64,000 nt of DNA, from positions 114,033-178,032 of the forward strand of contig NZ_JBALOQ010000019.1 in NCBI RefSeq assembly GCF_036962705.1, in the 5' to 3' direction. Numbering within the stretch: the stretch's first letter is position 1; the number at the start of each line of letters is the position of its first letter. Below the pieces are notes generated by a model. It saw nothing but the letters and a program-made list of their open reading frames with translations. It was not told where the DNA came from and ran no database searches. The position numbers and the translations under genes were made by a program. This document shows positions 50,124 through 59,642 of this stretch, one piece after another. The stretch comes from Ferdinandcohnia sp036962705 (GTDB taxonomy: Bacteria; Bacillota; Bacilli; Bacillales; Bacillaceae_L).

Positions 50124-52466
50124 TTATCTTCTCTTTTTCCGTTTCTTACTTTTCTGTGGTGGCACATTATCATAGTTTTTCTTTTTCTTACGAGGCTTAC
50201 GTGTTGACCATTCACCATCGTTTTTACTGTCGCCCTTCTTGTCATCGTCATTGGATTTACGGCGACTTCTTCCTTTTTCGGACTTGATGATGGTAGGCTG
50301 CTCCTTGGAAAACTTGCGACGGCTTCCTTTCATGCCAACCACTTCAAAGTCAACTGAGCGCTCATCCTTATTGACATTGATGACGCGTACCGTAATTTCG
50401 TCTCCGATTCGGAATACATTCCCGGTCCGTTCCCCAATCATCGCATAGCTTCTCTCATCGTAACGGTAGAAATCATCGGTGAGATAGCTAACGTGAACAA
50501 GCCCTTCAATTGTGTTCGGAAGCTCAACAAACATTCCGAAGTTGGTAACAGAGCTAATGATACCATCGTATTCCTCACCGATTTTATCCATCATATACTC
50601 CGCTTTTTTCATACTATCTGTTTCACGCTCAGCTTCTACCGCGCGACGTTCCATATTTGAGGAATGCTCTGCAATTTCCGGTAATCTTTCCTTCCATTTA
50701 TCCTGGGTCGCATTATCCAGCTTCCCTTGGATTAAATAGGTTCGGATTAATCGATGGACAATTAGGTCTGGATAACGTCGAATTGGTGACGTGAAGTGCG
50801 TGTAAAAGTCAGTTGATAAACCAAAGTGTCCAACACTTTCCGGATCGTATTTTGCTTGTTTCATCGAACGAAGCATAACGGTTGAAACAACCATTTCCTC
50901 AGGCTTACCTTGAACCGCCTCGATTACTTCCTGCAATGCACGTGGATGAATCGAATTTCCAGAGCCTCTTACAAGATAACCAAAGTTCGTAATGAATTCT
51001 AAGAAACGTCTTAGCTTTTCTTCATTCGGATCCTCATGTATCCGATAAATAAACGGAACGTTCATCCAATGAAAATGCTCAGCAACCGTTTCGTTTGCAA
51101 GTAGCATGAATTCTTCGATTAGACGTTCACCAACTGAGCGCTCCCGTATGACGACATCATAAGGTTTACCTTCATCATCGACAAGTACCTTTGCTTCTTT
51201 AAAGTCAAAGTCAATAGCACCACGCTTCATTCGTTTTTCACGAAGGGTAGCAGCAAGTTTTTCCATATCTTCAAACATTGGAACAAGAGGCTCGTAACGT
51301 GAACGCAGCTCCTCGTCCTTGTCAGCAAGGATACTGTTCACATCAGAATATGTCATTCGTTCTGTTGTTTTTATCACACTTTGAAAAATGTCATGCTTAA
51401 CAACAACACCGTTCCCGTCAACCTCCATCTCACATGACAATGTTAATCGATCAACCTTTGGATTTAATGAACAAATCCCATTTGATAAGCGATGTGGAAT
51501 CATCGGAATCACGCGATCAACTAGGTAAATACTTGTTCCACGGTCGCTTGCTTCCTTATCAATAGGCGAGCCTTCTGTAACATAATGAGTAACATCCGCA
51601 ATATGTACTCCAAGTTTGTAATTGCCATTTTCAAGCTTCGTAACCGTAACTGCGTCATCCAAGTCCTTTGCATCAGCACCATCAATCGTCACGATGACCT
51701 CATTTCTTAAGTCACGTCGATTTTCGAGCTCATTTGGATCGATGGAATCCGGTGTATTATTCGCTTGTTCTAATACGTCTCTTGGAAACTCCTGTGGAAG
51801 GCTGTGCTTATGAATGACAGAAAGAATATCGATTCCAGGGTCATTTTTATGACCTAAAATCTCTACTACTTCCCCTTCTGCACTCATCCGACCTTCAGGA
51901 TACGTTACAAGCTTAACGACAACCTTATGTCCCTCAATCGCACCATTTGAAGCCTGCTTTGGAATAAAAATATCATTGGCGATCTTTTTATCATCAGGAA
52001 TGACGAATCCAAAGTTTTTACTTTCGGTGTATGTACCAACAATTGTTTTTATGCCATGTTCAATAATCCGGACAACTGTGCCTTCCTTACGTTGACCGGC
52101 AGATTCCGAGCTAATCCGAACAAGCACGGTATCTCCATGCATTGCATTTTTTAACTCCGTTGGCGGAATAAAAACATCGTCCATTGTTTTATCTTCCGGT
52201 ACGACAAATGCAAATCCCTTTGCATGCCCAGTTACCGTTCCACGGACGAGATTCATTTTTTCAGGAAGACCATAGCGATTACTACGTGTTCTAACGACTA
52301 AACCCTGTTCTTCCATCACTACAAGTGCTTTTACAAAATCCTTAAAATCCTCCGAACCTGAGATTCCGAAAGCCGCCTCAAGTTCTTGTATGGTTAGGGG
52401 TTTGTATGCTTCTTCCTTCATAAAGTCTAATAATTTATTAATGTGATTTTGGATTTCCTGTTCCAT
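50124..52466 (-). CDS. rnr: Ribonuclease R
   Basis: 780 residues from the ATG of MEQEIQNHIN, ~10 nt after GGGAGG. The order is HTH, two cold-shock/OB domains, the RNB catalytic domain with DGADAKDLDDAVTV (acidic metal ligands) and HYTHFTSPIRRYPDL, a C-terminal S1 domain (EYDGIISSVTNFGMFVELPNTIEGLVH) and a Lys/Arg/Asp-rich tail. This 3'-5' exoribonuclease degrades structured RNA, including non-stop mRNAs during trans-translation. It overlaps nothing but lies 17 bp after the esterase gene. The link with smpB/ssrA is functional too. Confidence 0.96.
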   Translation of the reverse strand: MEQEIQNHINKLLDFMKEEAYKPLTIQELEAAFGISGSEDFKDFVKALVVMEEQGLVVRTRSNRYGLPEKMNLVRGTVTGHAKGFAFVVPEDKTMDDVFIPPTELKNAMHGDTVLVRISSESAGQRKEGTVVRIIEHGIKTIVGTYTESKNFGFVIPDDKKIANDIFIPKQASNGAIEGHKVVVKLVTYPEGRMSAEGEVVEILGHKNDPGIDILSVIHKHSLPQEFPRDVLEQANNTPDSIDPNELENRRDLRNEVIVTIDGADAKDLDDAVTVTKLENGNYKLGVHIADVTHYVTEGSPIDKEASDRGTSIYLVDRVIPMIPHRLSNGICSLNPKVDRLTLSCEMEVDGNGVVVKHDIFQSVIKTTERMTYSDVNSILADKDEELRSRYEPLVPMFEDMEKLAATLREKRMKRGAIDFDFKEAKVLVDDEGKPYDVVIRERSVGERLIEEFMLLANETVAEHFHWMNVPFIYRIHEDPNEEKLRRFLEFITNFGYLVRGSGNSIHPRALQEVIEAVQGKPEEMVVSTVMLRSMKQAKYDPESVGHFGLSTDFYTHFTSPIRRYPDLIVHRLIRTYLIQGKLDNATQDKWKERLPEIAEHSSNMERRAVEAERETDSMKKAEYMMDKIGEEYDGIISSVTNFGMFVELPNTIEGLVHVSYLTDDFYRYDERSYAMIGERTGNVFRIGDEITVRVINVNKDERSVDFEVVGMKGSRRKFSKEQPTIIKSEKGRSRRKSNDDDKKGDSKNDGEWSTRKPRKKKKNYDNVPPQKSKKRKKRR

Positions 52467-52483
52467 TTTTTCAGTCCCTCCCG

Positions 52484-53224
52484 TTACCAATCTAACTGCT
52501 CTAGAAATGCATACACATCCTCATGCAGCTGGTCACGTTCTTTGTCTAGGGTAATGACATGTCCTGATTCCTCGTACCATTTGATCTTTTTGAAATCATT
52601 TTCAATTGCTTCATATATAATATTCGCACTGTCTGGATTTATCATTTTGTCATGTCGAGCCTGTGCGACAAAAGTCGGGGAATAAATCATATCGACATTG
52701 TCACGTACTTCCGCAATCAGGTTCTGTAGTGCTTTTAATGTATTCATTGGTGTTTTCTTGAATTCATCGATTTCCTGTTCGATTTGCTCAGGTGATTTCC
52801 CCTCAAATCGCTTGTACTCCCGTGCAAATTCAACAACACCCTCATACATGACTTCCTCGCTTTTTAGATACATTGGCGCACACATTGTCACAATCCCTTT
52901 TATAGGTACAGTGTAACCCAATTTAAGGGAAAATACCCCACCGAGAGACAATCCAGCAACTGCAATTTTTTCGTATCCTTTGTCTTTTAAAAACTGATAG
53001 GCGTTCATGACGTCTTCCCACCAATCCTCAGGACCAGTATGGACCAATTCTTCCGGTGGGACACCATGACCTTTATAAACCGGTGCATGGCAGGTGTAGC
53101 CTCTGTTCTCAAGGAATCGCCCGAGCATTCGAACATCAGCTGAATTTCCGGTGAAACCATGTAGTAATAAAACAGCTTTTTCTCCACCTTCAAAAAAGAA
53201 AGGTTGAGGTAATTTAATTTTCAT
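52484..53224 (-). CDS. est: Carboxylesterase Est (YvaK type)
   Basis: 246 residues from the ATG behind AAAAGGAG; longer starts are not supported. Alpha/beta hydrolase with the nucleophile elbow GLSLGG, acid in ARHDKMINP and His in EESGHVI; the oxyanion segment is HGFTGN. It matches monomeric carboxylesterase/monoglyceride lipase enzymes next to secG and rnr in Bacilli. It hydrolyses short/medium-chain esters in the cytosol. Confidence 0.93.
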   Translation of the reverse strand: MKIKLPQPFFFEGGEKAVLLLHGFTGNSADVRMLGRFLENRGYTCHAPVYKGHGVPPEELVHTGPEDWWEDVMNAYQFLKDKGYEKIAVAGLSLGGVFSLKLGYTVPIKGIVTMCAPMYLKSEEVMYEGVVEFAREYKRFEGKSPEQIEQEIDEFKKTPMNTLKALQNLIAEVRDNVDMIYSPTFVAQARHDKMINPDSANIIYEAIENDFKKIKWYEESGHVITLDKERDQLHEDVYAFLEQLDW

Positions 53225-53319
53225 TATATAAAACTCCTTTTTGATGACTTCTGTTATGTTTATTTTGTGCGTTTTTCGGTATTCTACTATCGTACCGGAA
53301 ATACCGATTTGAGCGCAAC

Positions 53320-53351
53320 AAAAAAGGCTAGACATCAACCTGTCTAACCCA
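53320..53351 (-). terminator. Terminator of secG
   Basis: GGTTAGACA-GGTTGA-TGTCTAGCC is followed by TTTTTT on the minus strand. Confidence 0.85.
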
Positions 53352-53364
53352 TTTTCGAAAAATT

Positions 53365-53601
53365 TTATAGTTCAAAGTATGATACAGCAATTGTAAGAAC
53401 AAAGAATAATACCGCTAGGACTATTGTGATACGCTGTAAAACCGCATCAAGGCCACGAGCCTTTTGCTTTCCGAATAACTGCTCGGCACCACCAGAAATA
53501 GCCCCAGATAAACCAGCGCTTTTACCGGATTGTAATAAAACAACTACAATCAACCCAATACATACGATAACTAGTAATGTAACAAGAATTCCATGCAACA
53601 T
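53365..53601 (-). CDS. secG: Preprotein translocase subunit SecG
   Basis: 78 residues from the ATG behind CAGGAGGTG. Two membrane helices (about 4-24 and 55-75) flank the conserved cytosolic loop LLQSGKSAGLSGAISGGAEQLFGKQKARGLD. It associates with SecYE in the membrane and aids SecA-driven export. A much longer frame upstream runs through tandem repeats and is not real coding. Confidence 0.96.
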   Translation of the reverse strand: MLHGILVTLLVIVCIGLIVVVLLQSGKSAGLSGAISGGAEQLFGKQKARGLDAVLQRITIVLAVLFFVLTIAVSYFEL

Positions 53602-53736
53602 ATAAAACGACACCTCCTGAACAAGAACGCATATGACGTTAAAATAAATGTACCATAAAAATACCATGTGGACAATACTGCATTTTCTGACATAATCGAT
53701 TACATTAAATATAATTGAAATAGGAATTATTGTTGG

Positions 53737-54062
53737 AATCTTCAACTTGCTTAATGAAAGACTTTTTACTGATTGTCGCTCTCGGTTCGGGTCTTCATCT
53801 CGCTTATGAAAGACTTTTCTCAGCTCAAAGCTCACTGTTCGGGTCTTCATCTCACTTATGAAGGACGTTCCTCAGCCCAAAGCTCTTCGTTTGGGTCTTC
53901 ATCTCACTTATGAAGGACTCTTCTCGGCTCAAAGCTCTTCGTTTGGGTCTTCATCTCACTTATGATGGACTTTTCTCAGCTCAAAGATCATCGTTCGGGT
54001 CTTCATCTCACTTATGAAGGACTTTTCTCAGCCCAAAGCTCACTGTTCGGGACTTCATCCAT
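53737..54062. repeat. Tandem array of ~6 units of 52 bp
   Basis: Units begin with GGGTCTTCATCTCACTTATG at 53789, 53841, 53893, 53945 and 53997, with a diverged unit before (53737) and a partial one after (54049). The spacing is exactly 52 bp. Later blocks are AAGGACTTTTCTCAGC and CAAAGCTCACTGTTC. 52 is not a multiple of three, so the array is not a protein repeat. It lies upstream of secG. Confidence 0.9.
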
Positions 54063-54160
54063 TTGAGTGTTCTCAACATCCAATTTCCAACGATTCACTT
54101 CATGATTTCGGCTGTAAACGTCAATATTAAACTTGACTACCTTGAAAGGAATGATGCTAA

Positions 54161-54280
54161 GTGGTCAATTTGGATTTTGATGCGTTTGTAAAAGAGCAGA
54201 AAAAGCACAAAACGAATTATTTAGGCGATAATACGCAGCAAGGTAAGCAAAAGAAGCAGCAGTCGAAAAAAGATAAGTAA
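54161..54280 (+). CDS. Small basic protein (39 residues), unrecognised
   Basis: A GTG start 10 nt after AAAGGA opens 39 codons to TAA at 54278. The product begins with VNLDFDAFVKEQKKHKTNY and ends in a Lys/Gln-rich tail (GKQKKQQSKKDK). It looks like the short, highly charged proteins common in Bacilli. It lies between the two tandem-repeat arrays. Family unknown. Confidence 0.55.
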   Translation: MVNLDFDAFVKEQKKHKTNYLGDNTQQGKQKKQQSKKDK

Positions 54281-54284
54281 TTTT

Positions 54285-54528
54285 AGTAGGGATTTGCGTC
54301 TGTACTCGGATTATTTGTGAGCTAATGCTGGGATTTTTGCATGTGCATCAAAACTTTTTGCGTCTATTCCGAGAGATTTGCGTCTACACCGAATTATTTG
54401 CGTCTGCATACACGGATTTGCGTCTGCACACTCGGTTTTGCGTCTGCAGCCTGATATTTGCGTCGCCATAGAGTTATTTGCGTCTCAGACCACGGATTTG
54501 CGTGGGCACTCGAATTTACGTCCTCCAC
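54285..54528. repeat. Degenerate ~20-bp tandem repeats with TTTGCGTCT core
   Basis: About ten units of 19-22 bp start with TTTGCGTCT (for example TTTGCGTCTGCATACACGGA, TTTGCGTCTGCACACTCGGT, TTTGCGTCTGCAGCCTGATA). The first half is conserved and the second varies around a CACTCGG-like end. A partial TTTACGTCC closes the array just before the eno terminator. Confidence 0.85.
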
Positions 54529-54529
54529 A

Positions 54530-54563
54530 AAAAAACGACAAGCACTCACGCTTGTCGTTTTCC
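54530..54563 (-). terminator. Terminator of the glycolytic operon (after eno)
   Basis: ACGACAAGC-GTGA-GTGCTTGTCGT is followed by TTTTTTT on the minus strand. Confidence 0.9.
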
Positions 54564-54573
54564 TTTTATCAAA

Positions 54574-55866
54574 TTAACCTTTTAGGTTATAGAAAGATTG
54601 TAAGCCGTTGTATTGAGCTGTTTCACCAAGGTTGTCCTCGATACGTAGTAATTGGTTGTATTTTGCAACACGGTCAGTACGTGATGGAGCACCAGTCTTG
54701 ATTTGGCCAGCGTTTGTTGCAACTGCGATATCAGCAATTGTGCTGTCTTCTGTTTCACCAGAACGGTGAGAGATTACTGCAGTGTAACCAGCGCGTTTTG
54801 CCATTTCGATTGCATCAAATGTTTCAGTTAATGTACCGATTTGGTTTACTTTGATAAGGATTGAGTTACCTACGCCTCTTTCAATACCTTCTGAAAGCTT
54901 CTTCGTGTTTGTTACGAATAAGTCGTCACCAACTAATTGAACTTTTTCACCAAGACGCTCAGTTAGAAGCTTGTGGCCTTCCCAGTCGTTTTCGTCTAAA
55001 CCATCTTCAATAGAGATGATTGGGTATTTTGATACAAGGTCTGCGTAGAATGCAACCATTTCTTCAGAAGAAAGAACTTTACCTTCTCCTTTTAGATGGT
55101 ATTTACCGTCTTCTTTGTTGTAGAACTCAGAAGATGCAGCATCCATTGCAAGACGTACTTGCTCGCCTGGCTTGTAACCAGCTTTTTCGATTGCTTCTAC
55201 AATTGTTTGTAGTGCTTCTTCATTTGAACCAAGGTTTGGAGCGAATCCACCTTCGTCACCTACAGCTGTGTTTAAGCCTTTTGCTTGTAATACTGCTTTT
55301 AGAGCGTGGAAAATTTCAGTTCCCATGCGAAGTGCTTCTTTAAAGCTTTCAGCGCCTACAGGCATAACCATGAATTCTTGGATGTCAACGTTGTTATCAG
55401 CATGCTCTCCACCGTTGATGATGTTCATCATTGGTACTGGAAGAGTTTTTGAGTTGAATCCACCAAGGTATTGATATAAAGGAATTTCAAGGAAGTCAGC
55501 TGCTGCACGAGCTGCTGCCATAGATACACCAAGGATTGCATTAGCACCTAATTTTCCTTTGTTTTCAGTACCATCAAGCTCGATTAATGCTTGGTCGATT
55601 GAAACTTGGTCAGTTACATCGAATCCAATGATTTCTCCTGCAATGATTTCATTAACATTGTTTACTGCTGTTTGAACACCTTTACCAAGGTAACGGCTCT
55701 TGTCGCCATCACGAAGCTCAACTGCTTCGTATTCACCAGTTGAAGCACCACTTGGTACTAATGCGCGGCCAAATGCACCTGACTCAGTATAAATTTCAAC
55801 CTCAACTGTAGGATTTCCACGAGAATCTAATACTTCACGAGCGTATACATCTACGATAATTGACAT
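54574..55866 (-). CDS. eno: Enolase
   Basis: 430 residues from the ATG of MSIIVDVYAREVLDSRGNPT behind AAAGGAG. Signatures include the mobile loop SGASTGEYEA, VGDEGGFAPNLGSNEEALQ, GDDLFVTN and SHRSGETEDSTIADIAVATNAGQIKTG. It interconverts 2-phosphoglycerate and phosphoenolpyruvate. It is the last gene of cggR-gapA-pgk-tpiA-gpmI-eno. Confidence 0.97.
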   Translation of the reverse strand: MSIIVDVYAREVLDSRGNPTVEVEIYTESGAFGRALVPSGASTGEYEAVELRDGDKSRYLGKGVQTAVNNVNEIIAGEIIGFDVTDQVSIDQALIELDGTENKGKLGANAILGVSMAAARAAADFLEIPLYQYLGGFNSKTLPVPMMNIINGGEHADNNVDIQEFMVMPVGAESFKEALRMGTEIFHALKAVLQAKGLNTAVGDEGGFAPNLGSNEEALQTIVEAIEKAGYKPGEQVRLAMDAASSEFYNKEDGKYHLKGEGKVLSSEEMVAFYADLVSKYPIISIEDGLDENDWEGHKLLTERLGEKVQLVGDDLFVTNTKKLSEGIERGVGNSILIKVNQIGTLTETFDAIEMAKRAGYTAVISHRSGETEDSTIADIAVATNAGQIKTGAPSRTDRVAKYNQLLRIEDNLGETAQYNGLQSFYNLKG

Positions 55867-55893
55867 TAAAAATCTCTCCTTTTTCACGTAAAA

Positions 55894-57426
55894 TTATTTT
55901 ATTAAGCTGTTTCCAGTCATTTCTGCGGATTTTTGAACATCTAGTAGGTCAAGCATAGTTGGTGCTAGGTCTCCTAGTTTTCCGTCTTCACGTAAGGTTA
56001 ATCCTTCTTTTGTGATGATGACTGGTACTGGGTTTGTTGTATGTGCCGTCATCGGCTGTCCTTCAATCGTAACAACTTCGTCTGAGTTACCATGGTCAGC
56101 TGTAATGATTGCTGCTCCGCCTTTTGCAATAATTGCATCTACGATTTCACCTAAGCACTCGTCAACTACTTCAATTGCTTTGATCGTTGGCTCAAGCATG
56201 CCTGAGTGACCGACCATATCAGGGTTTGCAAAGTTTAATAAAATTGCATCATGATTATCTTCAGCTATTTCTTTCAAAAGTGCATCCTTAACCTCGTAAG
56301 CACTCATTTCAGGCTTAAGATCATAGGTAGCAACTTTTGGTGAATTGATTAAAATTCGTGTTTCACCAGGGAATTCCTGTTCACGGCCACCACTCATAAA
56401 GAAGGTAACATGAGGATATTTTTCAGTTTCCGCAATGCGGAGCTGTTTTAATCCGTTTTGTGAAAGTACTTCTCCTAATGTGTTATCTAGATTTGTTGGC
56501 TTAAACGCCACATATCCATCGACACTTTCACTGAAGTGTGTTAAGCATACAAAGAATAAATCTTTCGGATGCTTAGGTCCACGGTCAAATGAACGGAAAT
56601 CGTCATTTGTGAATGTGTTCGAAATTTGGATTGCACGGTCCGGTCTAAAATTATAAAAAATCACAGCATCATTGTCTTGGATGGTTGCTACAGGCGAACC
56701 GTCTTCTTTTACCATGACAGATGGTAATACGAATTCATCGTAAATGCCGTTTGCATAGGAGTCCTCGACAAGGTCGAATCCATTTTTATATGTAGGACCT
56801 TCTCCGTAAACCATTGAACGGTATGATTTTTCAACGCGCTCCCAACGCTTGTCACGGTCCATTGAATAATAACGGCCAGACAAGGTTGCAATTTCACCAA
56901 CACCGTATTCCTTGATCTTTTCATCAAGCTGTTCTAGATAGACTTTCGCAGTTTGAGGACCAACGTCTCTTCCATCTAAAAAACCATGGATATACACTTT
57001 TCCAATGCCTTCTGATGCAGCAAGTCGTAGCAATGCAAAAAGGTGATCAATGTGGCTGTGAACACCACCATCAGATAATAGCCCAAATAAGTGTAGAGCC
57101 GTACCATTCTCCTTCGCATGCTTCATAGCAGCAAGGAAGGTTTCATTTTTTTCAAATTCATGCTCGCGGATTGCAACATTTACACGGGTTAAGCTTTGGT
57201 AGACGACACGGCCGGCACCGATATTTAAGTGTCCTACCTCTGAATTCCCCATTTGGCCTTCTGGTAAACCAACAGCCTCACCACTTGCCTGTAAAGTAGC
57301 ATGTGGGTATTTATTCCAAAAGCGATCGAAATTTGGTTTATTGGCTTGCGCAACTGCATTTCCTTTCACTTCATCGCGAAATGCAAATCCATCTAAGATG
57401 ATTATTGCAACTGGAGATTTACTCAT
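55894..57426 (-). CDS. gpmI: 2,3-bisphosphoglycerate-independent phosphoglycerate mutase
   Basis: 510 residues of the alkaline-phosphatase superfamily. The phosphorylated Ser lies in GQMGNSEVGHLNIGAGRVVYQ; Mn ligands are in ILDGFAFR and ITADHGNSDEV and MTAHTTNPVP. It interconverts 3- and 2-phosphoglycerate and is Mn- and pH-dependent in Bacilli. The ATG overlaps the tpiA stop by 8 bp. Confidence 0.97.
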   Translation of the reverse strand: MSKSPVAIIILDGFAFRDEVKGNAVAQANKPNFDRFWNKYPHATLQASGEAVGLPEGQMGNSEVGHLNIGAGRVVYQSLTRVNVAIREHEFEKNETFLAAMKHAKENGTALHLFGLLSDGGVHSHIDHLFALLRLAASEGIGKVYIHGFLDGRDVGPQTAKVYLEQLDEKIKEYGVGEIATLSGRYYSMDRDKRWERVEKSYRSMVYGEGPTYKNGFDLVEDSYANGIYDEFVLPSVMVKEDGSPVATIQDNDAVIFYNFRPDRAIQISNTFTNDDFRSFDRGPKHPKDLFFVCLTHFSESVDGYVAFKPTNLDNTLGEVLSQNGLKQLRIAETEKYPHVTFFMSGGREQEFPGETRILINSPKVATYDLKPEMSAYEVKDALLKEIAEDNHDAILLNFANPDMVGHSGMLEPTIKAIEVVDECLGEIVDAIIAKGGAAIITADHGNSDEVVTIEGQPMTAHTTNPVPVIITKEGLTLREDGKLGDLAPTMLDLLDVQKSAEMTGNSLIK

Positions 57427-58186
57427 TACTACCTGCCTCCAAAAGCTTTACGAAAGAAGTAGCATCAAGACTTGCTCCACCAACTAGTGCACCATCGATA
57501 TCTGGTTGTGCCATATATTCTTTAATGTTTTCTGGTTTTACACTACCGCCGTATTGGATGCGAACAGCATCTGCCACGTCCCCGGAAAATTGCTCTGCAA
57601 CGACTTTACGGATGTGTGTACAAACCTCGTTTGCATCTTGAGCAGAAGAAGATTTTCCAGTTCCAATCGCCCAGATTGGTTCATAGGCAATGACAACTTC
57701 CTTCGCTTGTTCAGCAGTAAGACCTGCTAATGCTTTTTCGATTTGTGTTCCAACAAGGTCATTTGTTTGACCTGCTTCACGCTGCTCTAATGTCTCACCA
57801 CAGCATACGATTGGAACTAAACCATGAGCGAATGCTGCAAGTGTTTTTTGGTTAACTGTTTCGTCAGTTTCAGCAAACATTTCGCGGCGCTCAGAGTGTC
57901 CAAGGATGACATAGTCAACACCTAGGTCTTTTAATGCTACAGGGCTAATTTCACCTGTAAATGCTCCACTCTCTTCAAAATGCATATTTTGTGCACCGAT
58001 TTTGAGGGTCTTGTTTCCTTCTTTTACGTTTGCAACAAGACGCTCTAAGAATAGTGCTGGCGCACAAACAACAGAATCAACCTTTTCCGGTGATGGAATT
58101 AGACCTTTGATTTCTTCAACAAATTGTACTGATTCAGATAGAACCTTATTCATTTTCCAGTTTCCTGCAATGATTGGCTTTCTCAT
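57419..58186 (-). CDS. tpiA: Triosephosphate isomerase (glycolytic)
   Basis: 255 residues. Catalytic Lys in AGNWKMN, His in VILGHSERR, Glu in AYEPIWAIGTGKSSS and the phosphate-binding GGSVKPENI are all canonical. It interconverts dihydroxyacetone phosphate and glyceraldehyde 3-phosphate. It is the housekeeping copy; the second copy at 16131-16919 has a different loop 6. Confidence 0.97.
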   Translation of the reverse strand: MRKPIIAGNWKMNKVLSESVQFVEEIKGLIPSPEKVDSVVCAPALFLERLVANVKEGNKTLKIGAQNMHFEESGAFTGEISPVALKDLGVDYVILGHSERREMFAETDETVNQKTLAAFAHGLVPIVCCGETLEQREAGQTNDLVGTQIEKALAGLTAEQAKEVVIAYEPIWAIGTGKSSSAQDANEVCTHIRKVVAEQFSGDVADAVRIQYGGSVKPENIKEYMAQPDIDGALVGGASLDATSFVKLLEAGSNE

Positions 58187-58246
58187 GTTTCACCATCCCT
58201 TTCGATGTTGCTCTTTATGGAAAGGTGCTAAGATAGCACCACTGTT

Positions 58247-59431
58247 TTATTTATCGTTAAGTAGTTCGACTCCTGGAAGCTCTTTACCTTCCATGAATTC
58301 TAATGATGCTCCACCACCAGTTGAGATGTGGCTCATTTTATCAGCAAGACCGAATTTTTCAGCCGCTGCAGCAGAGTCGCCACCACCAATGATAGAATAT
58401 GTGTCAGTTGCATCAGCAAGTGCTTGTGCAACAGCTTTTGTTCCGTTTGCAAATGCATCTAATTCGAATACTCCCATTGGGCCATTCCAAATCACAAGCT
58501 TAGATTTTTGGATTACATCTTTGTAAATTTCAGCTGTCTTTGGACCGATATCGAGTGCTTCCCAATCACTTGGAATTTCGTTAATTGGAACGATTTTAAT
58601 ATTAGCATCATTTGAGAAATCGTCTGCAACTCGTACATCAACAGGCATATAGAAGTTTACGCCTTTTTCTTTTGCCTTGTTCATGAATTCGTTGGCAAGA
58701 TCAATTTTATCTTTCTCTAAAAGAGATTTACCGATTTCATGACCTTGTGCTTTTACGAAAGTATAAGCAAGACCCCCACCTATGATTAAGTTATCTACTT
58801 TATCTAAGAGGTTCTCAATGACACCGATTTTGTCCTTAACCTTTGCTCCACCAATAATAGCAGTGAAAGGACGTTCTGGTTTTGATAGTGCTTTGCCTAG
58901 TACTTCGATTTCTTTTTCCATTAAGAAACCTGCAACGGCTGGTAGGTGTTCAGCAATCCCGGCTGTAGAAGCATGAGCACGGTGAGCAGCACCAAATGCA
59001 TCGTTTACGTATACATCAGCTAGTGCAGCAAATTGTTTTGCAAGCTCTGAATCATTCTTCTCTTCACCAGGATAGAAACGGACGTTTTCTAGTAAAAGAA
59101 CATCGCCTTCGTTCATTTCTGAGATGGTTTGTTCAACCTCTGGACCGTATGCTTCATTTGTTTTGCGAACCTCGATACCTAAATGCTCGCTTAATCGTTT
59201 AGCAACTGGGTCTAAGCGTAGCTCGTCAACCGCTTTTCCTTTTGGACGACCAAGATGGCTTGCTAAAATGACCTTTGCTCCTTCATTACGAAGGAACTCG
59301 ATTGTTGGTAATGCTGCACGAATACGAGTTTCGTCTGTAACCTGACCATCTTGCATTGGAACGTTAAAATCAACTCGACAGAAAACTCGCTTGCCTTTCA
59401 CATCAATATCTCTTACTGATTTCTTATTCAT
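58247..59431 (-). CDS. pgk: Phosphoglycerate kinase
   Basis: 394 residues from the ATG of MNKKSVRDIDVKG, behind CGGAGG; upstream in-frame codons lack a site. Signatures: RVDFNVPMQDGQVTDETRIRAALPT, SHLGRPKGK, GGAKVKDKI, and VIWNGPMGVFE with GGGDSAAA for nucleotide binding. It makes ATP and 3-phosphoglycerate. Separated from gapA by a strong terminator, so it may also have its own promoter. Confidence 0.97.
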   Translation of the reverse strand: MNKKSVRDIDVKGKRVFCRVDFNVPMQDGQVTDETRIRAALPTIEFLRNEGAKVILASHLGRPKGKAVDELRLDPVAKRLSEHLGIEVRKTNEAYGPEVEQTISEMNEGDVLLLENVRFYPGEEKNDSELAKQFAALADVYVNDAFGAAHRAHASTAGIAEHLPAVAGFLMEKEIEVLGKALSKPERPFTAIIGGAKVKDKIGVIENLLDKVDNLIIGGGLAYTFVKAQGHEIGKSLLEKDKIDLANEFMNKAKEKGVNFYMPVDVRVADDFSNDANIKIVPINEIPSDWEALDIGPKTAEIYKDVIQKSKLVIWNGPMGVFELDAFANGTKAVAQALADATDTYSIIGGGDSAAAAEKFGLADKMSHISTGGGASLEFMEGKELPGVELLNDK

Positions 59432-59520
59432 TTCAAAAGGCCTCCGTTCTATGTAATTTTGTTTAAAAACTTGTCTAATTGAATTGCTTTGAGCGGTGAC
59501 AGGCACCTCAAATACACATC

Positions 59521-59552
59521 AAAAAGGGAAGGGAACATTCCCTTCCCTTCAC
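59521..59552 (-). terminator. Terminator between gapA and pgk
   Basis: AAGGGAAGGGAA-TG-TTCCCTTCCCTT followed by TTTG on the minus strand. It should uncouple cggR-gapA transcripts from the downstream genes in part. Confidence 0.85.
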
Positions 59553-59642
59553 AAGTTCTATTATAGTAGCTGTTTCTTAGGATTCCAAGAACAGTATGAT
59601 CTACTATTTAATGTAATGTGACATTCTATTTGAATAAATAAA

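Noticed and set aside
53365..53850. Long N-terminal extension of SecG
   Set aside because: The extension reads through tandem 52-bp repeats; the ATG behind CAGGAGGTG gives the normal 78-residue SecG.
54285..54528. CRISPR-like array
   Set aside because: Repeats are degenerate, spacing is 19-22 bp with no unique spacers of constant length, and no cas genes are near.
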